Positions 9,092 through 18,385 are shown, counted from the stretch's first letter. The stretch: DNA of 64,000 nucleotides from Nitrospira lenta (GCA_945865525.1 CAMBDY010000008.1:19826-83825); one strand, 5' to 3'. The notes: a model not told the origin generated them from the letters alone. Made by a program: numbers and translations.

Positions 9092-9534
9092 TCCGCAAGC
9101 TTCAACTCCTCAGCTTCGCCCTCCTGATCATCTGGATCTCCGCCTGCGCCGGTACTCCCATCCCCCATGCGCCCGACCTAGTAGATATTACGCTCCCAGC
9201 TTCAGCCAACCGAGTAACTACTGCCGTCATACAGATCCTGACCGAGGGAGGTTACCGCGTCGAATCGACGGATGGCCAGAACCTGACGACCGGCTACCGC
9301 GAAGAAATCAGCGGCCCCTGGAATTGGCTACTCCAGTGGCGTTTTGGTACAGGCCGAAGTCGCGTAGAGGCCATGGTGACGCCAACCTCAGAGTCCAGCA
9401 GTAGACTGCATTTAAATGTCTTGTATGAAGGCAAGGACGGGCTATTCACCCAGTGGGAAGATTCACCAACCGCACTACCACAGAGCGCGCAGAACCAATT
9501 GCGATTGATCAAGAACGCGCTCCAAATCCTCTGA
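9088..9534 (+). CDS. Small lipoprotein, unknown function
   Basis: 148 residues. The N-terminus is a lipoprotein signal: MIRK, a hydrophobic run, then lipobox ISAC with Cys at about residue 20. The mature part has an alternating alpha/beta pattern (NRVTTAVIQILTEGGYRVE, SRLHLNVLYEG) like small outer-membrane-anchored proteins with a BamC- or DUF4136-like fold, which is only a resemblance. The start ATG shares bases with the stop of the truncated RAM fragment upstream, so it was probably the second gene of that transcript. Confidence 0.72.
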   Translation: MIRKLQLLSFALLIIWISACAGTPIPHAPDLVDITLPASANRVTTAVIQILTEGGYRVESTDGQNLTTGYREEISGPWNWLLQWRFGTGRSRVEAMVTPTSESSSRLHLNVLYEGKDGLFTQWEDSPTALPQSAQNQLRLIKNALQIL

Positions 9535-9583
9535 CAAAACACTGAATATGCTCGCCCGCGCAAAGACCGTCTCACCCTGACCG

Positions 9584-10987
9584 CTACTCTTTCTCTCCGC
9601 TCTCGGCATCCTCACCGAAATCCAATTTAAATCGTTCGGCCATCCGGTACAGAGTCCGACGATCGATACCGAGCACCTTGGCAGCTTTGACTTTATTCCC
9701 TTTGGTTTCCTTGAGGATGCGGACGAGATGGCGTTTCTCGACCTCTTCCAATGTCAGCCCCCCCTCATCGCTCTGACCGATCGCCCCGGCTATCTCATAA
9801 GATGGTGGGAGGGTCTGACGCAACGTAGCAGGCAAATCGTCCGGCGTCAGCAGCGGGCCTTGACTGAGCGACACGGCCCGCTCAATAGCATTTTCTAGCT
9901 CGCGCACATTGCCGGGCCACCGATATTGCGTCAACAGGGACATCGTCTCAGGCAGCACCCCACGGACCACATGCGCCGCCCCCGTCGCGCATTTCTGCAA
10001 GAAGTGATGCACCAGCATCGGAATATCCTCCCGCCGTTCCATCAACGGCGGCAGGGTAATCCTCACAACATTGAGCCGGTAAAACAAGTCGTCTCGGAAC
10101 TTTCCTTCCTTGGCCAACTGCTCAAGGTCCCGATTCGTCGCGGCGATAATCCTGACATCAACTTTTGTCGAGGTCGTGCTACCGACACGGCGGATTTCGT
10201 GATCCTGCATCACCCGCAACAACTTCACTTGCAAGGCCTGTCCCATCTCGCCGATTTCGTCGAGGAACAGGGTGCCCCCGTTCGCCGCTTCAAACAGGCC
10301 GACTTTGCTCCCCACCGCGCCGGTAAAGGCCCCCTTCTCATAGCCGAACATTTCCGACTCCAACAGTGTGTCCGGCAAGGCCCCGCAATTCACTGGGATG
10401 AACGGCTTGTCTCGGCGAGGCCCGTTCGCATGGATCGCCCGCGCGATCAATTCCTTACCGGTCCCGCTTTGGCCCTGCAACAATACCGTGCTCTTACTCT
10501 CGGTTACCCGAGCCACCAACTTATAGACCTCCAACATAGCGGGGCTGCTCCCCACCAGCGGAGACCATTCGTCCTTGCTCTTCAACTCTTCGTGGAACCG
10601 CGCATTTTCCCGGACGAGCCAGCAGTGGTCGAGGCTCCGCTTGACCACCAGCTTGATATCTTCTTTTTTGAAGGGCTTGGCGAGATAGTCGTAAGCCCCT
10701 TGCTTGATCGCTTCAATCGCTCCCTCAAGAGAGCCGAAGGAGGTTAGCACCACGACCGCCGTATCGGGGCTCATTCGTTTGAACTCACGCAACACGGTCA
10801 GACCATCAACTGCACCCATACGAATATCCGTCAGCACGAGATCAACGCCCCCCTGGCGTCCACGCGCAATAATCTCTTCTCCGCTGGCGAAGGCTTCCAC
10901 GGAATAGTTTTCCTTCTTCAAGGCCTCCGCTAGCAGTTCGCGCGCCACCGCATCGTCATCGGCTACCAAAATATTCGCTGGCGGCAT
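9584..10987 (-). CDS. Sigma-54-dependent response regulator, NtrC family
   Basis: 467 residues with three domains. The receiver is at 1-120, with acidic pocket DD, phospho-acceptor Asp in DLVLTDIRM and Lys in YLAKPFKK. The AAA+ domain at about 140-375 has Walker A GQSGTGKE, the sigma-54 contact [10 protein letters not shown] and Walker [13 protein letters not shown] Fis-type helix-turn-helix is at about 425-455 ([21 protein letters not shown]). On phosphorylation it should activate RpoN promoters. It overlaps its kinase gene by one base (TGATG), so the two form a two-component pair. Signal and targets unknown. Confidence 0.92.
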   Translation of the reverse strand: MPPANILVADDDAVARELLAEALKKENYSVEAFASGEEIIARGRQGGVDLVLTDIRMGAVDGLTVLREFKRMSPDTAVVVLTSFGSLEGAIEAIKQGAYDYLAKPFKKEDIKLVVKRSLDHCWLVRENARFHEELKSKDEWSPLVGSSPAMLEVYKLVARVTESKSTVLLQGQSGTGKELIARAIHANGPRRDKPFIPVNCGALPDTLLESEMFGYEKGAFTGAVGSKVGLFEAANGGTLFLDEIGEMGQALQVKLLRVMQDHEIRRVGSTTSTKVDVRIIAATNRDLEQLAKEGKFRDDLFYRLNVVRITLPPLMERREDIPMLVHHFLQKCATGAAHVVRGVLPETMSLLTQYRWPGNVRELENAIERAVSLSQGPLLTPDDLPATLRQTLPPSYEIAGAIGQSDEGGLTLEEVEKRHLVRILKETKGNKVKAAKVLGIDRRTLYRMAERFKLDFGEDAESGEKE

Positions 10988-12150
10988 CAGTCCCTCTCTG
11001 TCGCGTGACGCGGCTCAGTTTTCAATCCAGGCAAGGTGATAGTAACGGTGGTACCGTGGCCCATCTCGCTCTCGAGCACGAGGCTGCCTCCATGGGCTAG
11101 TACCGTTTGGCGACTCAAGAATAGACCTAAACCTGTGCCCTTGCCAACCGCCTTAGTCGTAAAAAATGGCTCAAATGCTTTCTGCATATCGGCCTCTGGC
11201 ATACCGCAGCCCGTGTCCCGCACCACGATGGTCACCACTAGGGGCGCCATCGACTGGGCCACTCGCCGACCCCGGTCAAGCTCCTCTGGCGAAGCAGCAC
11301 GGACGCCGACCACCACGCTCACCGCACCCTGCGGGGGAGTGGCTGCTAAGGCGTTGGCCAGCAGATTGATGAGCACCTGGTGCATCTTTTCCGCATCGGT
11401 CCATACGAGCGGAAGGTCTCCGGGGATTTCAACTGTCAGCGCAATCTCTTTCGCATGAAAAACCGGCTCCATGAGCACGGCGATAGGACTCATCACCTTC
11501 TCTACCGGCAACCAGCTCGGATCTGGCTCACGCTGCCTGGTGGAGGACAACAAGTCCTGAATAATCCGAACAACACGGGTGAGCTGTTCATCGATGACCG
11601 TCACCCGCTTCCGCATCTCAGGGGTCACACCAGGCTCTTCAGCTAGCGCTTGCACATGCCAAGCGATCGAGTGCAGCGGCGTGCCAACCTCATGCGCGAC
11701 GGAGGCCACTAACTGCCCTACTGCGGCCAGCCGTTCCGAACGATTCAGCTGGTCTTTCGCATCGACCAATTGCGTATTGACCCTCAAAAGATTTTCCGTT
11801 TCTTGGGCGAGTGCTGCACGCGCCGCCTCCTCTCGCGCCTTGCGCTCCTCCCAAGTCGTGCCGATATAGGCCACAGCCAAGAGCACGCCTGCGACCACAC
11901 TGCGATTGATCACCGCCGCCTGAAACCGCCCCGGCTTGGTAGGTTGCAACAAGCCCATATACGTCGCCACGACACAGGCCAGTACCGTAACCAGCATCAG
12001 TCCGCGATGGCGCACCGTCGCAATCAATAAAATTGGGAGTACAAAACCATAGGCCCCAACGATATTCGCCGGAGCGGCCATTTCAAGAATCACAATCACC
12101 GCGAACACCGCCGCCGCTGTTGCCAGCACAATGCGATTTTGCTTTAACAT
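10987..12150 (-). CDS. Membrane histidine kinase, NtrB/AtoS-like
   Basis: 387 residues from the ATG at 12150; a TTG at 12216 is possible. Four or five N-terminal membrane helices with short loops (to about residue 110) form the sensor, with no periplasmic domain. A short coiled coil follows, then the H-box SVAHEVGTPLHSI (about residue 150) and a HATPase domain with N-box NLLANALAATPP, G1 box DTGCGMP and G2 box GKGTGLGLFL. It would phosphorylate the NtrC-type regulator encoded directly downstream. A membrane-embedded sensor suggests a signal in the membrane or a quinone; that is inference. Confidence 0.9.
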   Translation of the reverse strand: MLKQNRIVLATAAAVFAVIVILEMAAPANIVGAYGFVLPILLIATVRHRGLMLVTVLACVVATYMGLLQPTKPGRFQAAVINRSVVAGVLLAVAYIGTTWEERKAREEAARAALAQETENLLRVNTQLVDAKDQLNRSERLAAVGQLVASVAHEVGTPLHSIAWHVQALAEEPGVTPEMRKRVTVIDEQLTRVVRIIQDLLSSTRQREPDPSWLPVEKVMSPIAVLMEPVFHAKEIALTVEIPGDLPLVWTDAEKMHQVLINLLANALAATPPQGAVSVVVGVRAASPEELDRGRRVAQSMAPLVVTIVVRDTGCGMPEADMQKAFEPFFTTKAVGKGTGLGLFLSRQTVLAHGGSLVLESEMGHGTTVTITLPGLKTEPRHATERD

Positions 12151-12401
12151 GAGAGTGAAAATCACCTGTGGTGCTCCATCTTTGAGATTCACCAGCACGT
12201 GCAGCGAGGGTCGCAAGAAGCCTCTGCTTAGTCTGATCCTGTATGGAAGGGAGTCTGAGTGAAGGACCCCACCATGTCAAGCTATCCCATTGTTCTTACA
12301 GCTAAATTCTCGACGGACTCCCCTTGGAGCCAGCAGCATGGCACCTGCGCCGACAAGCTAAAAACCTTGAATCTGAAACGAGGGGGAAGAGGATGGAAGG
12401 G

Positions 12402-12797
12402 CTAGTAAATGCCAGCCTGGCGTTGGAGCCACCTGATATATCTGACGATCTGATCGACTTCGTCAGGAGTGACGCCATTGATCTTGGGCATGTTGCCAAA
12501 ATCCCAATGGTGCGCCTTCACTCCATTCGCCACAGCCCGCTGGAACGCGGCATCGCCATGATGGTTCGGCTCGTAAATCTTATGCACCAGCGGAGGTCCA
12601 TGGTTGGTTCCTGCCGCTTGGCTTCCGTGGCAGGACACGCAGTTGGCATTAAATTTCCTTTCGCCAGCTTGAAGCTCGGCCGGAACAGGACCGCCCCCAA
12701 CCGCTGGCTTGGGCTGCGAAGAATCGCATGCCACGAAGAGGCCTAACACCAACAGCCATAGGCCCATCTGAGATCGTGAGGTCATGACGGTTACCAT
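12402..12797 (-). CDS. Lipoprotein c-type cytochrome
   Basis: About 131 residues from the ATG at 12797 (12785 is an alternative; the longer frame upstream overlaps the small gene at 12802 and is unlikely). A hydrophobic leader ends in the lipobox VAC. The single haem site is CVSCH, and a distal NMPKING segment supplies the likely axial Met. This is a class I mono-haem cytochrome tethered to a membrane facing the periplasm, probably an electron carrier. It starts four bases after the stop of the 51-residue membrane protein, so they are probably expressed together. Confidence 0.85.
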   Translation of the reverse strand: MVTVMTSRSQMGLWLLVLGLFVACDSSQPKPAVGGGPVPAELQAGERKFNANCVSCHGSQAAGTNHGPPLVHKIYEPNHHGDAAFQRAVANGVKAHHWDFGNMPKINGVTPDEVDQIVRYIRWLQRQAGIY

Positions 12798-12801
12798 GAA
12801 A

Positions 12802-12957
12802 TTACGGCCGCTGGTCCGGCCCCCTCTGTTGTCCAAACTGGTCACGTAACATCTCTTGCGTACGTCGGAGTGTGGTCCAGCGATAGAGGCGAGCGCCAAT
12901 CGGGACCAACACGATCAGCCCGATCGTGAGATACATGAAAAATTCTTCCGGCGACAT
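12802..12957 (-). CDS. 51-residue single-pass membrane protein
   Basis: Reads MSPEEFFMYLTIGLIVLVPI then a basic cytoplasmic-type tail rich in Arg and Gln, ending RGPDQRP. One membrane helix spans about residues 7-24. The stop TAA (12802-12804) lies four bases before the cytochrome start. The size and pairing with a cytochrome recall small cbb3-type or cytochrome-anchoring subunits (CcoQ-like), but there is no specific motif. Real coding is supported by the clean frame, the coupling and the membrane profile. Confidence 0.6.
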   Translation of the reverse strand: MSPEEFFMYLTIGLIVLVPIGARLYRWTTLRRTQEMLRDQFGQQRGPDQRP

Positions 12958-13008
12958 AGGCCTATCCCCTGGCTGACAGTGAACCTATTACGTCTTACCC
13001 ATCACAGG

Positions 13009-13701
13009 TTATAGCGCATATGAGACAGGATCTACAACCCCGACCGTGGCAAACCCCTCCCGCCGGATCATGCAACTGTCACAGCGCCCGCACGCCTTCT
13101 CCCCTACAGGATCGTAACAGCTATGAGTGAGATGCAGCGGAGCCTGGAGCTCGATCCCGCGCCGGATGATGTCGGCTTTCGTCAACATCAATAAAGGAGC
13201 TTTGACGTGCAGCGGAGTTTCTTCTACTCCGACTTTTGTGCCCTCTTTCACGACTACCTCAAAGGCGCGAATGAATTCAGGCCGGCAGTCTGGGTAGCCG
13301 GAATAGTCGAGCACATTCGCACCAAAGTAGATGAGCGACGCTCCCACCACCTCCGCATGAGCCGCAGCAATCGCAAGGAATATCAGATTCCGTCCCGGAA
13401 CATAGGTGACCGGAATGCCCTGGCTCCGCTCATGGCCCGCTCGATCTTTCGGTACGGCTGTTGGCCCAGTCAGTGCAGACCCACCCATGGCACGAAGGTC
13501 CAACTCCATCACCAAATGGTTCACAACGCCGAAAGCCGCTGCAACCTGCCTGGCTCGCTCCACCTCCACGGCATGGCGCTGCCCATAGGCCATTGTGAGA
13601 AAAAAGAGCTCACAGCCCTCTGCCTTGGCAATCGCCGCCGTAACAGTGGAGTCAAGTCCCCCACTAGCCAAGATGACGGCTCGATTGTTGGCTGGCTTCA
13701 T
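13009..13701 (-). CDS. queC: 7-cyano-7-deazaguanine synthase
   Basis: 230 residues from the ATG at 13701, which has aggaa eight bases upstream; a longer reading to 13761 lacks support. The enzyme makes preQ0 from 7-carboxy-7-deazaguanine with ATP and ammonia, on the queuosine path. The PP-loop is SGGLDSTVTA near residue 13. The YGQRHAVEV segment and the C-terminal zinc site (CYDPVGEKACGRCDSC) are all present. It stands alone here; no other que genes are in the window. Length is normal. Confidence 0.95.
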   Translation of the reverse strand: MKPANNRAVILASGGLDSTVTAAIAKAEGCELFFLTMAYGQRHAVEVERARQVAAAFGVVNHLVMELDLRAMGGSALTGPTAVPKDRAGHERSQGIPVTYVPGRNLIFLAIAAAHAEVVGASLIYFGANVLDYSGYPDCRPEFIRAFEVVVKEGTKVGVEETPLHVKAPLLMLTKADIIRRGIELQAPLHLTHSCYDPVGEKACGRCDSCMIRREGFATVGVVDPVSYAL

Positions 13702-13842
13702 TTGACTTATTCCTACAGACCGTGCAAGATCGCCAGCGAGGCTGCAACACGCGAGCTTCATCTCACACGGGACGATCCTAGGATAGAATTAGCGAATGCG
13801 GACTACGGAAGGCGGGAGATTCCCGATCGCACAAGGGATAAA

Positions 13843-14418
13843 CTAATCGCGATCTTCTTCTCGCTCGATTTTTTGTAACAACTCTTCTTTCGACTGACAT
13901 TCAACGCAGAGCTTGGCAAAAGGCACCGCTTCCAGCCTCCGCTCGCTGATCTCGACTCCACATTCCGCGCAAATACCATAGGTGCCCTCGGTGACTCTCG
14001 CCAAAGACTCATCAATGGCCTGCCGACGGCGATCGCGCATTTCCATCAAGGAAATACCTAACTGGCGATCGAGGTCCATGAGAGCCTGGTCGCCGACATC
14101 GCGCGCGGATTCAAGACGGCGCTGTTGATCCTCGATGACAGATTGGCCCAGGCTTCCTTCAATCCCTTTGAGAATTTCCTGACGCTTGCGCATGAGCATT
14201 TGCTGCAGAACTTCGCGCCGGTGCTCCCGGTCCTTACGCGCCTTCGTGGATTCTTTAGGCCTGGCGGCCAAAGGCGACACAGCTATGCTAATCGGATTTT
14301 CAACCACTGCGATTGTGGCAGGCTTCGGCTTGTTCACGGGCTTGACTGCCTTTACCGCTTTTACCGGCACCTTGACCTTCACCATTGGCTTCTTCTTAGC
14401 GGCTTTTTTTACTGCCAT
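13843..14418 (-). CDS. DksA/TraR-type zinc finger protein with basic N-terminal tail
   Basis: 191 residues from the ATG at 14418 (preceded by aggag). Residues 1-45 are a Lys/Ala/Pro/Val-rich tail like those on nucleoid or ribosome-binding proteins. From about 70 to the end is the DksA-like coiled coil, with acidic tip residues in the SARDVGDQALMDLDRQ region, and a four-Cys zinc finger CAECGVEI ... CVECQ. DksA relatives act in the RNA polymerase secondary channel during the stringent response. The tail is an addition to the core family. It ends with Glu/Arg/Asp residues close to queC. Confidence 0.85.
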   Translation of the reverse strand: MAVKKAAKKKPMVKVKVPVKAVKAVKPVNKPKPATIAVVENPISIAVSPLAARPKESTKARKDREHRREVLQQMLMRKRQEILKGIEGSLGQSVIEDQQRRLESARDVGDQALMDLDRQLGISLMEMRDRRRQAIDESLARVTEGTYGICAECGVEISERRLEAVPFAKLCVECQSKEELLQKIEREEDRD

Positions 14419-14524
14419 GGCAAATTTTACTCCTACAATCCGCGTCACATCGACAAAAAATTTGCGCATCCATAGCACGGCACATGGTTTTTGGCAAGCG
14501 CTGGAGTGGAGAGGCGCGAAGGCC

Positions 14525-15049
14525 CTAAGGATAGAGGATCGTCGAGTGAATAGGGTAACCCACCAGTTTGTCACGACCCTTCAGGGCCTGAAGCTCTACC
14601 AGGAAATCGAGTCCGATGATCGTACCCCCTGCCTGACGAACGAGGGACACCGTCGCAGCTGCTGTGCCCCCTGTCGCCAGCAAATCATCCACGATCAAGA
14701 CCCGTTCTCCCTCAGCAATCGCATCACGGTGGATGGCTAGAGAGTTCGATCCGTACTCAAGGCTATATTTGACTTCGAAGCAGTCGGCGGGCAACTTGCC
14801 TGGCTTCCGGACCGGCACAAACCCGGCGTTCAGCCGGTTTGCCAACATTCCCCCAAAGATAAACCCGCGGGACTCGATGCCAATGACTTTGGCGATCTGC
14901 TGCCCCTGATAATAGGCGGTCAGCTCATCGGCAATCGATGACAGGGCACAGGCGTCCTTGAGCAACGTCGTGATGTCGTAAAACAGAATGCCCGGCTTGG
15001 GAAAATCGGGCACTTCGCGGATAAGAGCATGATAATTCACGGTGGTCAC
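14525..15049 (-). CDS. apt: Adenine phosphoribosyltransferase
   Basis: 174 residues, the family's usual length. It converts adenine and PRPP to AMP (purine salvage). The PRPP-binding motif [16 protein letters not shown] is at about residue 121, the substrate loop IESRGFIFG near 59, and the N-terminal [15 protein letters not shown] is characteristic. The gene is upstream of the DksA-like gene on the same strand with about 105 bases between them. Confidence 0.95.
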   Translation of the reverse strand: MTTVNYHALIREVPDFPKPGILFYDITTLLKDACALSSIADELTAYYQGQQIAKVIGIESRGFIFGGMLANRLNAGFVPVRKPGKLPADCFEVKYSLEYGSNSLAIHRDAIAEGERVLIVDDLLATGGTAAATVSLVRQAGGTIIGLDFLVELQALKGRDKLVGYPIHSTILYP

Positions 15050-15340
15050 TAATCGAGCAAATCGGACTATGCCATGGCGCTACGTTCAATCGTATAACGC
15101 AAGCAAACCAGGCGGCTACTTCAATTTACCGAACCCACTCACAGGTTAGCCCCATCGCCCAGCTAATCTCTTCCAGTGCCTGAGACTCACTTCCATCGAG
15201 CCTAACCTGCGGGACACTAACAGCTTGCTCTTTCTCCTGCAACTCCGAGACTTGTCTAACGAGGTATGAGCCTGAGTACGGCGTGTATTTACAATGAACC
15301 GTGGGTGGAAGAACTGAAATGGAAGCGCTGGAGGAACTCT
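15050..15340. other. Gene-poor gap between apt and tRNA-Pro
   Basis: No complete gene seen. On the minus strand a stop-terminated open stretch of about 50 codons ends near 15127 (it closes with ISWAMGLTCEWVR) but has no good start, so it may be the tail of a decayed gene. Nothing else stands out. Confidence 0.35.
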
Positions 15341-15368
15341 CCGCCAGCCTCAGGGATTCGGCTGGCGG
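15341..15368 (-). terminator. Hairpin downstream of tRNA-Pro
   Basis: A nine-base-pair stem, ccgccagcc (15341-15349) with ggctggcgg (15360-15368), and a ten-base loop. It lies 17 bases past the 3' end of tRNA-Pro in the direction of its transcription. There is no clear T tract after it, so it may slow or process rather than fully terminate. Confidence 0.4.
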
Positions 15369-15385
15369 CGGGAAGAAGCTCTGTT

Positions 15386-15462
15386 TGGTCGGGGCGACAG
15401 GATTCGAACCTGCGACCCCTGCGTCCCGAACGCAGTGCGCTACCGGGCTGCGCTACGCCCCG
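15386..15462 (-). tRNA. tRNA-Pro (anticodon CGG)
   Basis: 77 bases on the minus strand, CCA encoded (15386-15388). The acceptor CGGGGCG pairs with CGCCCCG. The anticodon stem CTGCG/CGCAG holds the loop TTCGGGA with anticodon CGG. The T arm has GGTTCGAATCC. It reads CCG codons. It stands alone between apt and ald. Confidence 0.94.
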
Positions 15463-15500
15463 ACAAAATCAACAGAACTGCAGAGTGAGATTGAATTGTC

Positions 15501-16604
15501 TTATATCAGAGGGTCAAAACGCAAGCCATGGGCATCGGCCACCCCATGACAAGTAATTTTTCCACCTGACAGGTTCACCCCTTTGGCCAGCCCCGAGTCT
15601 GTTCGAACAGCCTGCTCCACCCCCTGCGAGGCCAGACGCAGAAGATAGGGGAGTGTCGCATTCGTCAAGGCAACCGTCGAGGTGCGGGGAACAATCCCCG
15701 GCATATTGGCCACACAATAATGCAGCACCCCCTCCACCAAATAGACCGGGTCCGAATGGGTCGTGGGTTTCGTCGTCTCAAAACAGCCTCCTTGATCGAC
15801 CGCCACGTCCACCACTACGGATCCTGGTTTCATTCGCGACACCAGTCCACGCGTGACCAGCTTGGGCGCGCGCGCGCCAGGAACAAGCACTGCCCCGATA
15901 ACGAGGTCTGCGGCGATCACTGACTTCTCGATGGCCGCCTGCGTGGAAGCGAGTGTGACGATCCGTCCTCGATACAAATCATCCAGTGATCTGAGCCGTT
16001 CAAGGTCAAGGTTCACTACCGTCACCTGAGCCCCCATCCCGACGGCAATTCTCGTCGCTGCGCTCCCCACGACCCCAGCCCCCAGTATCACGACTTTCCC
16101 TGGCTCCACACCCGGCACACCGGCCAGCAGCAACCCGCGCCCTCCTTGCGTCTTCTCCAAATAACGCGCACCGACCTGTACCGACATCCGTCCCGCGATT
16201 TCACTCATCGGCTTGAGCATCGGCAAGGTGCCGTCTTTCGCTTCGATTGTCTCATAGGCGATCGCGGTGATCTTGGCCTCCATGAGAGCCTTGGTGAGCT
16301 CTGGTAAGGACGCCAAATGCAGATAGGTGAACAGAGTCTGGCCAGAACGGAAGAGATGGCACTCGGAGAGTACTGGCTCCTTCACCTTTACGATGAGCGT
16401 CGCCTCCTGAAACACTTGCTCTTTTGATTGCGCCATGCTGGCGCCGGCGTTCCGATAGTCCTCATCTGAATACCCGCTACCAGCCCCGGCCGACGGTTCA
16501 ACCCAAACCGTGTGGCCCGCTTGACGCAATGCCCGCACTCCATCTGGCGTGACACTGACACGGTATTCATGATCTTTGATCTCTTTCGGTACCCCGACGA
16601 CCAT
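15501..16604 (-). CDS. ald: Alanine dehydrogenase
   Basis: 367 residues, normal for the family. It interconverts L-alanine and pyruvate plus ammonia with NAD(H). It opens [20 protein letters not shown] (typical), has the NAD-binding Rossmann motif [17 protein letters not shown] near residue 172, and the [21 protein letters not shown] segment conserved in Ald. It has its own likely promoter at 16646. A role in ammonia assimilation or nitrogen balance is plausible. Saccharopine or transhydrogenase-alpha relatives are excluded by length and the C-terminal motif. Confidence 0.95.
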   Translation of the reverse strand: MVVGVPKEIKDHEYRVSVTPDGVRALRQAGHTVWVEPSAGAGSGYSDEDYRNAGASMAQSKEQVFQEATLIVKVKEPVLSECHLFRSGQTLFTYLHLASLPELTKALMEAKITAIAYETIEAKDGTLPMLKPMSEIAGRMSVQVGARYLEKTQGGRGLLLAGVPGVEPGKVVILGAGVVGSAATRIAVGMGAQVTVVNLDLERLRSLDDLYRGRIVTLASTQAAIEKSVIAADLVIGAVLVPGARAPKLVTRGLVSRMKPGSVVVDVAVDQGGCFETTKPTTHSDPVYLVEGVLHYCVANMPGIVPRTSTVALTNATLPYLLRLASQGVEQAVRTDSGLAKGVNLSGGKITCHGVADAHGLRFDPLI

Positions 16605-16645
16605 GGCCCTTCCTCCTTATCCAATCAATCGAACAGTTCACCCCT

Positions 16646-16651
16646 ATTATA
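16646..16651 (-). promoter_or_regulatory. Likely -10 element of ald
   Basis: A perfect TATAAT on the minus strand about 42 bases upstream of the ald start codon. The matching -35 region is weak. Confidence 0.4.
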
Positions 16652-16773
16652 TACAACAGAGATGAAAATGCACGACAGGACCAGCGGTCATGGCCCCTTC
16701 AAGTAGACAGTGCGCGCAGGCCTAGTGTAAGATTCGCACGCTCTTCAGTTCACGATCGACAGAGGGAGGCTCT

Positions 16774-17157
16774 ATGGGTTCCGTGTCTGGATCCTGCAAT
16801 GCCTGCGGTGCCACCGGCGCCGCACTCATGAAGCTATCGCTTGGAAAGGACTTTTTCGGCCGAGCCTACGACCGGCTGTCCCCCTCGACCGATCAAAGCC
16901 CCAAATGGTACTGCGAAGGCTGCTCAATGCAAAAAAATCTCCAGCGGGATTTTCGCGATATCCTAGAGGAGTTCGATAAACTCTCGGCTGACCAAGGCTC
17001 CACCCTATCCAACCACGAAGAATTTCAACGGGCCGCCTTACGGCTGCGGGAGATCGTCGCCATTCTCGCAGGAGCGGCGAACGAGTCTTCATTCCTGACT
17101 GTAACTGACGTCACACAACTCATCGGCCGTATGCAGACGACAACCGTACGGACCTAA
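16774..17157 (+). CDS. Small protein with two Cys pairs, unknown
   Basis: 127 residues. The start has ggagg five bases before it. Two zinc- or cluster-type pairs lie in the first half: CNACG (about residue 8) and CEGCS (about residue 50), separated by a basic and aromatic segment. The second half is helical, with no motif. It is first in a cluster with a [2Fe-2S] ferredoxin, a 137-residue unknown and a [4Fe-4S] ferredoxin, so a metal- or redox-linked role is likely. I do not recognise the family. Confidence 0.7.
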   Translation: MGSVSGSCNACGATGAALMKLSLGKDFFGRAYDRLSPSTDQSPKWYCEGCSMQKNLQRDFRDILEEFDKLSADQGSTLSNHEEFQRAALRLREIVAILAGAANESSFLTVTDVTQLIGRMQTTTVRT

Positions 17158-17171
17158 CGAAGGAATTGCTC

Positions 17172-17522
17172 GTGGCTAGCTTCACTCGTCATATTTTTGT
17201 TTGTACCAACCAGCGGAGTCCAGACGATCCACGCGGGAGCTGTTCGAAGCTCGGATCTGAAGCGCTCCACAGCTGCTTTAAGCAAGAAGCGAAGCGGCTG
17301 GACTTGAAAAGCGTCGTCCGCGCCAATAAAGCCGGCTGTCTCGACCATTGCGCCGAAGGGCCAAGCGTCGTGATCTATCCGGAAGGCGTGTGGTACCAGG
17401 TCAAAACCGAAGCCGACGTGACGGAAATCATGGAGCGCCATGTCGTCAAAGGCGAAGTTGTCACCCGTCTTGTCATGCCGGGCCACCCAGCCCCCGCAAC
17501 CGTCCCTCCGCTTACATCGTAG
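17172..17522 (+). CDS. Thioredoxin-like [2Fe-2S] ferredoxin
   Basis: 116 residues from the GTG at 17172, seven bases after aagga; a TTG at 17166 is a weaker choice. It has the thioredoxin-like ferredoxin pattern: HIFVCTNQR with the first Cys, then GSCSKLGSEAL, then the AGCLDHCAEGPSVVIYPEGVWY block that holds the remaining cluster ligands. These proteins carry one [2Fe-2S] cluster and shuttle electrons in the cytoplasm. It is followed at 17544 by an unknown gene and at 17954 by a [4Fe-4S] ferredoxin on the same strand. Confidence 0.88.
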   Translation: MASFTRHIFVCTNQRSPDDPRGSCSKLGSEALHSCFKQEAKRLDLKSVVRANKAGCLDHCAEGPSVVIYPEGVWYQVKTEADVTEIMERHVVKGEVVTRLVMPGHPAPATVPPLTS

Positions 17523-17543
17523 CAGCGCACCACAAGGACTCTT

Positions 17544-17957
17544 ATGGCCGTCGAAGAAAAATGGAAAGCCAACCTGGCAAAGGTGGCCTTCATGAAACAG
17601 TTTCCCGGATTACTTGGAGGGTGGACAGCCTTGGTGGGGAAGACTATCACCGAGGTCATCCCCCTCAAAGGGAAACAGGGAGCTGCCGTCCTGGTGTGTG
17701 CCGATGGCACCTTTATCATCCTGCCCCCCATGGCGACAGAGCCCTACGAGCTCGGCGAAGCCCTGACGGTAGCGCGGTCGCTCCTCGAACCAGCGCACCC
17801 TCAGGCCTACGTGGACTATGATCAGCTGGCCAAGAAAGACAAGGACGCCCTCATGGCCGCCAGAGCCGACAAGATTCTTGGAGCGATTCAAAACAATCTG
17901 GAGCAGATCCCTGAACTGAAAAATCGCTTAAAAGAACTCATGAAGGAGTGGACGTGA
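17544..17957 (+). CDS. Unknown 137-residue cytoplasmic protein
   Basis: 137 residues, no signal or membrane segment. The N-terminal half has a beta pattern (ITEVIPLKGKQGAAVLVCADG, FIILPPM) and the C-terminal half is helical and charged, ending LKNRLKELMKEW. It follows the [2Fe-2S] ferredoxin by 21 bases with a good ribosome site, and slightly overlaps or abuts the [4Fe-4S] ferredoxin. Co-expression with two ferredoxins suggests a redox partner or assembly factor; no motif proves it. Confidence 0.68.
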   Translation: MAVEEKWKANLAKVAFMKQFPGLLGGWTALVGKTITEVIPLKGKQGAAVLVCADGTFIILPPMATEPYELGEALTVARSLLEPAHPQAYVDYDQLAKKDKDALMAARADKILGAIQNNLEQIPELKNRLKELMKEWT

Positions 17958-18253
17958 GCGACAGTCTCCCCAATAGAAACATGTTCGACATCTTTTCCCA
18001 AGGTCTCTTCGAAGGAGTCAAACCTATGATGATCATTCGCGACCACCTCGTCCGCCATCCGGACCGTTGTACCCACAAAGGCATTTGTATGCCCATCTGC
18101 CCGACCGGCGCCTGGCTCTCAACTCCTCCCTATAAATTTGATGCATCCCGCTGCTTGGAAAGCTGCCGCCTCTGCCTAGATGCCTGCCCCTCGCAGGCAA
18201 TCTATGGAGTGTTCAAAAAAGGCGAGAAGATGCTGGAACCACAGAAAAAGTAA
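17954..18253 (+). CDS. Ferredoxin, 4Fe-4S type
   Basis: About 99 residues from the GTG at 17954; a GTG at 17948 is also possible, both preceded by aagga. Two Cys-rich sites are visible: CTHKGICMPICP (about residue 38) and CLESCRLCLDACP (about residue 68). The N-terminal 30 residues are an extra arm (NMFDIFSQGLFEGVKPMM). Spacing of the first site is unusual (C-x5-C-x3-C-P), so cluster content should be tested. It is last in the cluster starting at 16774. Confidence 0.82.
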   Translation: MSDSLPNRNMFDIFSQGLFEGVKPMMIIRDHLVRHPDRCTHKGICMPICPTGAWLSTPPYKFDASRCLESCRLCLDACPSQAIYGVFKKGEKMLEPQKK

Positions 18254-18326
18254 CGGGGCTACCCTGGCAGGTCTCCTGTGCGGGCGCAGCGTGCGGGGAG
18301 TCCGCTAGGCCACCTCTATACGAGAC

Positions 18327-18346
18327 GGAAGAAAAATAAAACTTCC
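18327..18346. terminator. Possible weak bidirectional terminator
   Basis: A short stem ggaag/cttcc encloses an A-rich loop between the convergent ends of the ferredoxin gene and the squalene synthase gene. The loop supplies T-rich DNA on the minus strand. The stem is short, so the call is weak. Confidence 0.3.
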
Positions 18347-18385
18347 TCCCCCGCTACAGTAAGCTGAAAACTGCCGCAACGTCTG

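Noticed and set aside
12402..12899. Longer start for the cytochrome gene
   Set aside because: It would run through the 51-residue membrane gene and place the signal peptide inside the protein.
15050..15385. Complete small gene left of tRNA-Pro
   Set aside because: The minus-strand open stretch has no credible start codon or ribosome site; noted only as a possible gene tail.
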